Source: Fibrobacterota bacterium (GTDB lineage Bacteria > Fibrobacterota > Chitinivibrionia > Chitinivibrionales > Chitinispirillaceae). From it: a DNA stretch of 64,000 nt. The stretch is from assembly GCA_023459055.1 (NCBI GenBank), contig JAEWVR010000009.1, positions 216,680 through 280,679 of the forward strand, read 5' to 3'. A program made the translations under genes and the position numbers. Below, piece by piece: positions 16,070 to 24,884 of this stretch; position 1 is the first letter of the stretch; the number at the start of each line of letters is the position of its first letter. Below the pieces are notes generated by a model. The model was not told the DNA's origin and did not search any database. It worked only from the letters and a program-made list of their open reading frames with translations.

Positions 16070-18903
16070 CAGTTGCCTCCTTCCGGTAATGTCTGAGCTG
16101 GAACGAGGACAAAAACGCCGATGATATCAGCAGGCAGGACGGGTTCAACAGCATATGATCCGCGGGCATTTGCCGCTTCACGTACCCTCCGGTGATCACT
16201 TAAAAGCTGTTCCGCGCGTTCTTTTGCAAGTGCATTAATCTGTGGCGTAATTTGTGGTATCATGTCAAGTGCCCATTGAACCTGACGGCTCTTGAGCGTA
16301 TCAGCCATATCACGAGCAGGTGCAGCATCAAGTATCATATTAATTTCATTATCCGGCAAAAGCATACCATTTCGTACACCTATTATTACAGCTTCTTCAG
16401 CAAGCATCATTGTCGGTTGTGCAAACCGGTCCCGTTTAAGCGACAGCTGACTTCGTAATCGTAAAAGGTATATAACCGTACGTGATACAACAGATGTGGT
16501 AAATATCGCACCACATCGTGAGATCAACGAAGTATTCGATTGTGTCAATGCAGTTTCGGCAATAAAATCGGCTATTGCAGTAATTGCCGGATGTGTACGA
16601 TGTACAAATGCACCCTGTTTTGGAGGGTAATGAAGATCAAACCGCTGCGGAAGTGATGCAGTTTCGATTCGTTCGCGAAGTGCAGAAGGCAGGTGTTCAA
16701 CCGGAAGATGCCATCCTTTATCTGATGTGTCAAGTGGTGCTGCGAGCGCTTTTGCAGCATCACTCACAAACTGTGCAACATCGGCTTCAGTACCAAGTGC
16801 TTTCATAGCCTTGTCCCATTCCGGAAGTACCTCACCGGGTTTAAGGGAGCGCTGAGCAAAGCGGGTAGTGTTGCGCTTCGCAGTTTCCCTGAAACTCTTC
16901 CAGTGTGCATCAAGATAACTCTCTTTTTGTATATCAAGTCCAAGCACACTAAAGAAATCCTCCTGAACAGAATCATCATCACTTTTAAGCAGTACACCGC
17001 TAACGATAGCCTGTGTCAGTTTCTCCTGATTTTCAGGCATTGAAACAGGTACACCGAGTTCTTTTTCTATCACTTTGACTTTTTTTAGTATATTGTCAAG
17101 TACAATTCCATCAACTGGGTTGTCTTCACCATAAATCATAACCATACGCACTATTTTTGAACGCTGCCCAAATCGGTCAACACGCCCTTCCCGCTGATCA
17201 TGGCGTGTAGGATTCCATGAAAGATCGTAATGCACAACAGCATCAAAGGTTTCCTGAAGGTTTATACCTTCGGAAAGACAGTCTGTTGCAACGAGGATAG
17301 GTTTTGTACCATTAAGTTCGGCAATTCGTTGCTCGCGTTCATCAGGTGCAAGTTCGCCAGTTACCATTTCCACACGCATTGTTTTGAAATGCTGCTGCAG
17401 CTCTTCAAAGAGATAACGGGCAGTTGCGATATATCTGCAAAAGATTACCGGAGCGAATCCCTCTTTGACAAGTTCACCGACTTCTCTGATCAGTACTGAG
17501 AGTTTGGGATCATGTTTCTGCCCCAACAGCGCTGATGCAGATTTGATCATTGCTTCGATGTTCGCTGTCTGATTATTTTGGACCGTTCCCGGTTCAACAT
17601 CGGATATTATAGCTGTTTCATCTTCCACACCGTCAAGTATTGAATCAACGGGTATATCGTCCGGAGTATCATTATCAGGTGTAACAATTGTTCCGGATAG
17701 AAATGCATCCATACGTGTTTGCAATGCACGGACAGCTGCTGCAGGACTTGACGAAACGCAACGAAGAAGTGCAAGTGCAGACCACCATGATAAACGCTGC
17801 TGGAACGATGTCCCGTCCTTTGCGTTGATAATAATTGACCGGGCATATTTTCTTACATCACGATAAAATGATGTCCAAGCAGGGGATAATTTATAGGTCG
17901 GGTCAGGTGTTTTTCTCTGACGATCGGGGAAGAGTGATGTATCCTGCCACTCTTCGATATCGGCACGGCGACGCTGTACAAAATGATCAGCAAGCCGTTT
18001 TCTGAGATCATCACGCAGATCTGAAGCAATCATAGTTTCCGCTGATAAATTTACAAAATCGGTATGCAGCAGTGAAAGCAGATTTGTAAAAGAATCCTGA
18101 TCGCCACTATGTGGAGTTGCTGTAAGAAACAACATGTGCCGATCGTTTTTTTCAGAAAGCTTTCTAAGAAGCGAAAACCGTTGATGCCGTAGCGTACCGC
18201 TTCTGCTGCATGAATGGGCTTCATCAACGATTACAAAATCGGGACATGAATTCAAGAATTCATCACTGCGTTTACTTGACTTAATATAATCAAGTGAAAT
18301 TATGGTAAAATGAAACTCTTTAAATATTGATGTACCATGCGGTAATCCACGTTCAAGCCGGCCAACTGTTGCTGGTCGTACGATTTCTGCCTGGATGTTG
18401 AATTTCAATGCGAGTTCGCGTTGCCACTGGTCACACAAGTGAGGTGGACAGAGCACTGCCGCAGAGTCAATTTCTCCACGGTCAAGCAACTCTCTTAAAA
18501 CCAACCCGGCCTCAATGGTCTTTCCTATACCGACATCATCGGCAATAAGTAACCGGATAACTGGTTGTTTCAGCGCCAAAAGAAGTGGCACAAGTTGATA
18601 CGCCCGTGGTTCCACTGCAATATTGCCAAAGGATCTGAACGGTCCGGCACCCGCACGTAATTTGAGCATTAGTGCCTGTTGCAAAAGTCTGACAGCACTC
18701 CGGTTCCCGGGCTTTGATGGATCAGGCGGGTCAAACGTTGCGGGTTCAACTGTTTCGAGAGGAAGAAAAATTCGTGTAATATCGGTGTCTGAACCTGAAA
18801 GCGGACGCAGCGATAATATCATCGTGTCCGAATCAGGAAGAACCACCCATTCCCGGCCTCTTGCTTTAACAAGTACACCGGGATTATATGTTGCAGTAAC
18901 CAT
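16069..18903 (-). CDS. SNF2-family helicase (DISARM DrmD-like)
   Basis: A 944-residue SF2/SNF2 translocase. Motif I is D-D-V-G-I-G-K-T near residue 125, motif II V-D-E-A-H near 229, and motif III L-T-A-T-P-H near 258. The helicase C-half has S-E-G-I-N-L-Q and the arginine-rich H-D-Q-R-E-G-R-V-D-R-F-G-Q near 560-575. The N-terminal V-K-A-R-G-R-E-W-V-V-L-P module resembles DrmD. It starts 12 bases after the large DUF1998 helicase gene and its stop overlaps the methylase start, so the three genes form one translationally coupled unit. Its role is presumably ATP-driven DNA translocation or remodelling during recognition of foreign DNA. Confidence 0.87.
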   Translation of the reverse strand: MVTATYNPGVLVKARGREWVVLPDSDTMILSLRPLSGSDTDITRIFLPLETVEPATFDPPDPSKPGNRSAVRLLQQALMLKLRAGAGPFRSFGNIAVEPRAYQLVPLLLALKQPVIRLLIADDVGIGKTIEAGLVLRELLDRGEIDSAAVLCPPHLCDQWQRELALKFNIQAEIVRPATVGRLERGLPHGTSIFKEFHFTIISLDYIKSSKRSDEFLNSCPDFVIVDEAHSCSRSGTLRHQRFSLLRKLSEKNDRHMLFLTATPHSGDQDSFTNLLSLLHTDFVNLSAETMIASDLRDDLRKRLADHFVQRRRADIEEWQDTSLFPDRQRKTPDPTYKLSPAWTSFYRDVRKYARSIIINAKDGTSFQQRLSWWSALALLRCVSSSPAAAVRALQTRMDAFLSGTIVTPDNDTPDDIPVDSILDGVEDETAIISDVEPGTVQNNQTANIEAMIKSASALLGQKHDPKLSVLIREVGELVKEGFAPVIFCRYIATARYLFEELQQHFKTMRVEMVTGELAPDEREQRIAELNGTKPILVATDCLSEGINLQETFDAVVHYDLSWNPTRHDQREGRVDRFGQRSKIVRMVMIYGEDNPVDGIVLDNILKKVKVIEKELGVPVSMPENQEKLTQAIVSGVLLKSDDDSVQEDFFSVLGLDIQKESYLDAHWKSFRETAKRNTTRFAQRSLKPGEVLPEWDKAMKALGTEADVAQFVSDAAKALAAPLDTSDKGWHLPVEHLPSALRERIETASLPQRFDLHYPPKQGAFVHRTHPAITAIADFIAETALTQSNTSLISRCGAIFTTSVVSRTVIYLLRLRSQLSLKRDRFAQPTMMLAEEAVIIGVRNGMLLPDNEINMILDAAPARDMADTLKSRQVQWALDMIPQITPQINALAKERAEQLLSDHRRVREAANARGSYAVEPVLPADIIGVFVLVPAQTLPEGGN

Positions 18904-18915
18904 TAGTAAACTCCA

Positions 18916-21900
18916 TTATTCTACAGATGGTGACCCGAAAATATCAGGATACGCAGCGCATACATGCTCCCACTGCTCTTTATCCTGTGGAAAACGGATC
19001 ACCATATAACCATAATCTTCAAGCTGTGTCTGTTTTGTTGTGTCAATTGTCATCTGATACTCTGATGCATGATGTACACCATCAATGAATATGAGTGTCT
19101 GATGTTCCGAATAGGCAAAATCGGGTCTGCATAGAACTTCCGAAATTGTAAAGTGTGCCCTGTCGGGAAGAATATACCGTTTTGCATAAATAAAGGCGAG
19201 CCACGCTTTTTCAAGTGATGAGCTGCAAAGTGTGACAAGCTCGGTGTAATGATGCTCCCGGTTCCCTGCAGTGGCGCCAACACCTACATCGGCCGTGACC
19301 ATCTGCAATAGGATTTCAAGCACCTGTTTATTTGTTCTGTCAATTATTGCATGTTCCGGCTGGTTGTAATACGATAAAAGACATTTATAACATGCTATTT
19401 CGCAGATTGTATTCTGTGCATTCTGTGCAAGCAGATCATCGACTGTCGGAATGCTATCTTTATGTAAAGAATAGTGCATTAGCTCAAGTGCTTTACGTGC
19501 AACACCGCCAAGAGCATCGCGCTGTGTAGCAAGCCTTGTCAATACACCGGCGCCACCTTCGGATGCTTCATAAAAGAGTAGTGCCTGACGATTATCGCGA
19601 TCTGGAAGCGGTTCTGCCATGAGTTCACTTTCCTCAAGCTGATACAGCGATTCAATAGCACGTTTGAGTGCATATTGCAGTGTAGCAAGGACCTGAGGCT
19701 CAAGTTGTTGATGCACTCGCATAAGCAGCACATTGCGGCGGTCCTCAGTATATGGGCTTATCCGTTGTACAACACCGGTTGCCGTTTCGTCATCCTTCGC
19801 AGAATCATCATTGCCAAGCGGATCTTCACTTTTGCTCCAGAATCCGGTTGTTGCATTGATATTAAATCCGAAGATAGATTTCTCTTTCCTGCGTTTCCAG
19901 CCGAAATTCATTCTTCGCACGGTTGCTGCCGGGCCGCATTGAAGCTCAATTATTTCCTCACCATTAACCGTAACCGTACTCACCCTTCTATTAAGCTTTC
20001 CGTCTTTCTTTACAAATTGAACAGTCGTACGGAGATCATATCCCTGACGCAGCCGTTCTTCTTCATCACATGTGATACGATTTGCTTTACGGGTACTTAC
20101 ATTTTCAATTCTGTAAAGATTGTGAATTATGGATGCATCAACAAGTCGCGATTTACATAACACACAAAATTCGTCAGGCTTCTGTTCACCATAATGTCCA
20201 TACCCGCAAACGCTGCAAACACTTACCTGTTCTGTCGGCAACGCACTCTCGGCAGCACTATCACTATTTCTGGCGGTTAGTATCACCTGACGTACACGAT
20301 ACTGTGCACCTTCATGATAAATAAGGCTATTAGGCCCGAATTCAGAAATAGCAAGAAAACGTGGTCTTGACAAATAGCTATCATATTTTTTCTTATAGCT
20401 TTGTGCAGGAATGTAGGCGCTTACGGGAAGTCGTGGGAAATTATATCCCGGTAAAAAACCTTCCCCAGCAAGATAGCGATACGTAGAGAAATCTGAATTC
20501 TGATTTGGCCGTGGTTCAAGCAGCAGTTTTTGTTGATTAAAAGCTTCATCATGGCGCCGTTTTGCTGCATTTCGTTCTTTCTCTGAAGCAGCCGGATTAT
20601 CCATAATTCTGCGAGTTTCTTCCATCTGACGCCGTGTCGCTTTGTAAATATCACGCCACCGTCTGAGTGCATCATCAAATTTACGAAATGACCGGTGTAA
20701 AAGGGATACAAGCCACAAGTCAACCGATTCGTCAATTGGTTTATCATCAGCAAGCCATAATCCTATTGCCCGTTCGAACTCTTTTGGGGAGATCATTTTC
20801 ATAATAGTACGTGCACGATTCAGCGTTGTTATTCGTATTGTTTCCTGGTCAAGCTGATCCTGAAAATGCTGAAGGAGCGGCATTGAATCAGGTTGATTCA
20901 TGTCAAGCATCTCGTTAATTGTTGACGGCAATTTACAACCAGTAGAAGCAAGCCATGTTGCGTGGATATGTGCTGCAAGAAGATCATCATTGCACAAATC
21001 AAGTGATGGCGGTATTACTTCACCGTGAATCATGCGAACAGGATCATTAAAAAAGTACTGATCATGTGGACTTTGTGCAGCACAATAGGTAATAACAAGT
21101 GCCGGTTGACCACTGCGACCCGCGCGTCCGCTGCGCTGCGCATAATTCGCGGGAGTTGGCGGCACATTTCGCATATACACCGTATTGAGTGTTGCAATAT
21201 TAACACCAAGTTCCATTGTTGGGGAACAGTATAATATCTTTAATTCACCATTCCGGAATTTATCCTCCCTGTCTTCGCGTATTTCACTTTCCACCTGAGC
21301 TGTATGTTCATGGGCATGTATGGAATGAAACAGTGTTATACCCTGCGTAAGATACGTGGCAACATCATCATACAACCCTGAAAAGAATTCATTGGTGACA
21401 GAATAGCGATCATGGATGATATCACCCTGACAATGTCCATCACCGCGTTTCCATATCAGCAGATCACCCTTAAGTTGATATCCTTTACAATTTCTGTCAA
21501 GTTTTGTTTCGGCAAGATACCCGTGTTCGGTTGCGACATCGATTATTTGTCTGACAATCCGGTTGAACTCCTCTGTTGTCAATTTGAGATCTGAGCGTTC
21601 CCATACTGATGGTTTTTTAAGATCAGTCCCTGCTTTGCTTCTAATACTTAACGATTCAAGTGTGTCATCAGTTCTTAAATTAATTGGTTTACTTCCAACA
21701 ATCATCATTCGTGATGTAGCAATATCAGCATCTTCAAAAATTCCCCATGGTTCTTTGAGATAACTTGCACTCTGTGTTCTTATCTGTTCACGGGTCATAT
21801 CAGAAAGGTGATGAGAATGAATACAGAGCTTTCGTCTCATATCATCAAAGATAATGGTGAGTACTTTCTTACGGACTGCAGGTGATGCATTTTTCAGCAG

Positions 21901-24156
21901 TGAATCACAGTTCTGCCAATGCGCATCGCTACATAGATCATCAATTTCCTCATAGTCAATTTTAAGAAGGCCAAGCTGTTCAAGATTCGGACTATTGTAG
22001 CGCCACCCTCTGCGTAAGTCAAGATAGAGACGATGTCCCAGAACGCGACGTATTGCGTCCTCTGCTCTCTTTTTGTTAATACCTCCGGTTACATTTGGTT
22101 CCTGAAGATATTCGGCACGGATTGCCACATTGTCGGAATCAAATTTCAATGCCCTGAACACTTCATCAGCAAACGTATCTTCGCGTAAAAAACCATCAGG
22201 TGAATTTGAAATTGCAGCAAGAAGAGCACTTCTTAAGAGCAGCATCTGCATGAAATCATTAAAGTGCCCTGCCTGCAGAGATGCATCCTGACGGTTATCG
22301 GTAAATCCGAGCAGTTTACGGGCAGCATCATTCAGCTTTACTTTTGGATCGAGAAGGTAGCGCATTGAGTTCAGTGATATAATTGTTGTTGCAGAACTAC
22401 GTCCTTCACCGCTAAGGCCAGGTAGTTTGATAGCATCTTTACCACGGTCATAATAAACGCCACATGCCGGACAAAAACGGAATGATCCGCGAAGCACTAG
22501 ACACCGCATACCATCAGCCTGCACAAGCCCATCAGGTGCAACATTGATTACTTCCGGAATATATTCCCGAAATGAGGATTTTACTTCAGTAGGATTATCA
22601 GGGTTGATCCACATTTCCGGGACATTGTCACTCGACTGTATATCTTTCCAAACAAAACCGGGATCCGGCATGATAAATGCATTACTTGTATTCTCATCGT
22701 CAATACTCATTTCATCAATAGCACGAGGTTCAAAACGCCAGGGTGATTCGCATTCCCATACAGGATGAAATTCCTGCCCGCAATGTCTGCAAAAATGGGT
22801 TGCAAACAGTCGCTTTGAGCGGTCACTTCCCGGAAGGTAAACCTGACTTGACAGATCACACGACCGTTTCGATGGATCTTCGATTGTGGCATACAAAGTA
22901 CCTGCACCGGAGATAAACTGGTGCAATCTGTACGCAAAAAATGGTTTGTCCTCATGATTACGTGTGGTATAGGCAAGGAGAAGAAATTTCAGCAGATAGT
23001 CTTTACATTGAGCACTATCAAGTCCTGTTTCCCGACTGAGCTGCTCCACAATTGCTTTGACCTGCATAGGTTTATTACGTATCCAGACAGAATCCTCTTT
23101 TGTCAAACCGATACAGGCTTCGATCCAGCATGCAGCCGGATGTGTTGTAAGTTCGTTATACGCGAGTGTTTCCGGTACTCCATCCATTACTGCTTTTTGT
23201 AAACTTTTGCTGTTCCATCCATCATTACCGATAGTTTTAAGTTCAAGTGTCTCCCCTATTACATCCTGAGGATTAACAATTGCTCCAAAAAGTGTTGATG
23301 CAACCGAGGCGACCGTTGATGCACGTTCGATTCGTTTTCCTTCAGTTGCCATAGTAGCAGAAGTACCGATCGTGAGCACGTTCGGGTTGAGTGCTTCACG
23401 AATTCTTCGCACAAGCAGAGCGACATCTGCACCTTGACGTCCGCGATAAGTATGGAGTTCATCAAGCACAAGGAATTCGAGCCCGTTGCAGTGTTCAATG
23501 ATTTTTTTATCTTTATCACTATCCTGCCGGGTCATCAGCAATTCGAGCATCATGAAGTTAGTAAGGATAATATCGGGTGGTGTTTGCGCCATTCGAAGGC
23601 GCTCTTCCTCACGTTCCTGTCCGGTATACCGACCATAGGTAACTGGTTTACCCGATGCGCCAAGATATTCATCAAGTTCATCAAGTTGACTATTTGCAAG
23701 TGCGTTCATCGGATATATTATTATGGCACGGGTCCTTGGTGTTTTGTCAACATCTTTGGAAGCAAGAATGGAATTGACAATAGGAATAAAAAAGGTTAGT
23801 GATTTACCAGAACCGGTACCAGTGGTAACAACATAGCTTCGTTTGGCTGCTGCAATATTGATTGCCTGTTCCTGATGTAAAAAAAGTTTCAGCGATTTTT
23901 CATGTGGTGTTCCACGGTTAATTCTGAAAATTGATTCTGTTTTAGGATGCAAAACTCCATTATTAACATATTCGCCAATAGTTTTTCCGGGTACAAAGGA
24001 GGGGTTCAACTGTAGGTATGGAGATGGCCAGTATGTTTCGTTTGCATAGTGTGAATCGATAAACGACCTGATATCAGGTGCTGCAGGACGCACAAAACTG
24101 GTTGTAAACCGCTCATAATCTTTTACAAGCTTATCCCGGAATTCAAATACATTCAT
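18916..24156 (-). CDS. giant DEAD/DEAH helicase with DUF1998 and nuclease-like C-terminus (DrmA-DrmB/DruE-like)
   Basis: A 1746-residue protein. The helicase core has T-G-T-G-S-G-K-S near residue 115, a D-E-L-H box near 238 and G-T-S-A-T-M after it. The helicase C-half holds Y-A-Q-R-S-G-R-A-G-R-S-G-Q. Cys pairs (F-C-R-H-C-G, F-C-P-A-C-G, C-S-V-C-G, C-V-L-C) suggest zinc sites. A DUF1998 region lies about 1480-1620, with A-S-E-G-G-A-G-V-L and later C-Y-K-C-L-L-S-Y. The last ~80 residues read R-P-D-F-A-Y, I-F-I-D-G-V-H-H and M-V-I-R-F-P, like a Vsr/DUF559-type nuclease. In DISARM the helicase and DUF1998 parts are separate genes, while Druantia DruE carries both. The ATG at 24156 was preferred over one 33 bases upstream because AGGA precedes it by eight bases. 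It is the first gene of the coupled trio. Confidence 0.85.
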   Translation of the reverse strand: MNVFEFRDKLVKDYERFTTSFVRPAAPDIRSFIDSHYANETYWPSPYLQLNPSFVPGKTIGEYVNNGVLHPKTESIFRINRGTPHEKSLKLFLHQEQAINIAAAKRSYVVTTGTGSGKSLTFFIPIVNSILASKDVDKTPRTRAIIIYPMNALANSQLDELDEYLGASGKPVTYGRYTGQEREEERLRMAQTPPDIILTNFMMLELLMTRQDSDKDKKIIEHCNGLEFLVLDELHTYRGRQGADVALLVRRIREALNPNVLTIGTSATMATEGKRIERASTVASVASTLFGAIVNPQDVIGETLELKTIGNDGWNSKSLQKAVMDGVPETLAYNELTTHPAACWIEACIGLTKEDSVWIRNKPMQVKAIVEQLSRETGLDSAQCKDYLLKFLLLAYTTRNHEDKPFFAYRLHQFISGAGTLYATIEDPSKRSCDLSSQVYLPGSDRSKRLFATHFCRHCGQEFHPVWECESPWRFEPRAIDEMSIDDENTSNAFIMPDPGFVWKDIQSSDNVPEMWINPDNPTEVKSSFREYIPEVINVAPDGLVQADGMRCLVLRGSFRFCPACGVYYDRGKDAIKLPGLSGEGRSSATTIISLNSMRYLLDPKVKLNDAARKLLGFTDNRQDASLQAGHFNDFMQMLLLRSALLAAISNSPDGFLREDTFADEVFRALKFDSDNVAIRAEYLQEPNVTGGINKKRAEDAIRRVLGHRLYLDLRRGWRYNSPNLEQLGLLKIDYEEIDDLCSDAHWQNCDSLLKNASPAVRKKVLTIIFDDMRRKLCIHSHHLSDMTREQIRTQSASYLKEPWGIFEDADIATSRMMIVGSKPINLRTDDTLESLSIRSKAGTDLKKPSVWERSDLKLTTEEFNRIVRQIIDVATEHGYLAETKLDRNCKGYQLKGDLLIWKRGDGHCQGDIIHDRYSVTNEFFSGLYDDVATYLTQGITLFHSIHAHEHTAQVESEIREDREDKFRNGELKILYCSPTMELGVNIATLNTVYMRNVPPTPANYAQRSGRAGRSGQPALVITYCAAQSPHDQYFFNDPVRMIHGEVIPPSLDLCNDDLLAAHIHATWLASTGCKLPSTINEMLDMNQPDSMPLLQHFQDQLDQETIRITTLNRARTIMKMISPKEFERAIGLWLADDKPIDESVDLWLVSLLHRSFRKFDDALRRWRDIYKATRRQMEETRRIMDNPAASEKERNAAKRRHDEAFNQQKLLLEPRPNQNSDFSTYRYLAGEGFLPGYNFPRLPVSAYIPAQSYKKKYDSYLSRPRFLAISEFGPNSLIYHEGAQYRVRQVILTARNSDSAAESALPTEQVSVCSVCGYGHYGEQKPDEFCVLCKSRLVDASIIHNLYRIENVSTRKANRITCDEEERLRQGYDLRTTVQFVKKDGKLNRRVSTVTVNGEEIIELQCGPAATVRRMNFGWKRRKEKSIFGFNINATTGFWSKSEDPLGNDDSAKDDETATGVVQRISPYTEDRRNVLLMRVHQQLEPQVLATLQYALKRAIESLYQLEESELMAEPLPDRDNRQALLFYEASEGGAGVLTRLATQRDALGGVARKALELMHYSLHKDSIPTVDDLLAQNAQNTICEIACYKCLLSYYNQPEHAIIDRTNKQVLEILLQMVTADVGVGATAGNREHHYTELVTLCSSSLEKAWLAFIYAKRYILPDRAHFTISEVLCRPDFAYSEHQTLIFIDGVHHASEYQMTIDTTKQTQLEDYGYMVIRFPQDKEQWEHVCAAYPDIFGSPSVE

Positions 24157-24539
24157 AACGTTTCCTAAGTTGGTATACCGCAACGTCACCCGGTTGTGAA
24201 TAGCTTAACCGATTGAATCTCAATATGTTATTGATTCAAAACAACAACGATGAACAATAATCAGTGTAAGAATCTACTGCCTGATTTTATCATATGTACA
24301 GAATGATTTCTACGTAGTTTAATGATTTATAACTCGATATGTGTAGTAATATAAACGATTGGGCTTGGGGGAACAAGGGTGTGTCGGGGGTTTTTGATGG
24401 TGTGAAGGTGGATTGTTTTAAATCTTTATAGATCTTTTTAATCGAGTATAATTTTTTTGATTATCTTGTATCCCAGGTGTAAAAAAAGGTTTATTTGAAT
24501 GCATGGAATCTCTTTTCACCTGGATTTTGCTAGCAATGC
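24157..24539. other. intergenic region upstream of the defence operon
   Basis: AT-rich, with no open frame of protein-like composition. It should carry the promoter of the minus-strand defence genes, but I cannot point to a convincing -35/-10 pair. Confidence 0.4.
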
Positions 24540-24758
24540 TTACAAAGAGTCTGTATAGCATTGATAAAATTTACAAAAAGATGACAAATTTATTTCAGAA
24601 CACCCTCCAATTTCAACGTTTTGAGCTAACTGTTTAAGCGATTGTGATCCATACGTTGCTCTGTTATTTCCCGTTTTTTCAAACTCAACAAAGTACCACC
24701 CAAACAACCAGTTACGAATCACAAGAGCTACATCGACAGATCGGGATGCAAAATTCAC
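24540..24758 (-). pseudogene. remnant of a DUF1016 (YhcG-type) nuclease gene, N-terminal domain
   Basis: The 72-residue frame keeps the DUF1016 N-domain pattern: R-S-V-D-V-A-L-V-I-R-N-W-L-F-G-W-Y-F-V-E-F-E, then N-R-A-T-Y-G, L-K-Q-L-A-Q, and the tail N-L-S-S-F-C-K-F-Y. The C-terminal PD-(D/E)xK nuclease domain is missing. YhcG proteins are predicted defence nucleases, so this is a decayed member of the same island. It lies directly behind the frameshifted SWIM gene. Confidence 0.6.
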
Positions 24759-24767
24759 TCAATTTAC

Positions 24768-24884
24768 TACTCATCAATAATGCGTTTGCCCGACAAACCA
24801 TCGAGCATTTTTACAAGACGAATTTTCCGTTTGTTCTGTTCACGGATTTGTACTATATAATTTTTGAACTCGTTATCCTGCCCG
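24768..24884 (-). pseudogene. out-of-frame 3' tail of the SWIM zinc-finger gene
   Basis: In the neighbouring minus-strand frame the sequence continues D-N-E-F-K-N-Y-I-V-Q-I-R-E-Q-N-K-R-K, then L-V-K-M-L-D-G-L, and ends at TAG 24768-24770. One more A in the seven-A run at 24885-24891 would join this to the SWIM frame and restore a natural basic C-terminus about 30 residues longer. Confidence 0.6.

Noticed and set aside
24157..24539. Reading the GGGTTTTTGATGG-type stretch near 24385 as a terminator or structured RNA
   Set aside because: No inverted repeat supports it.
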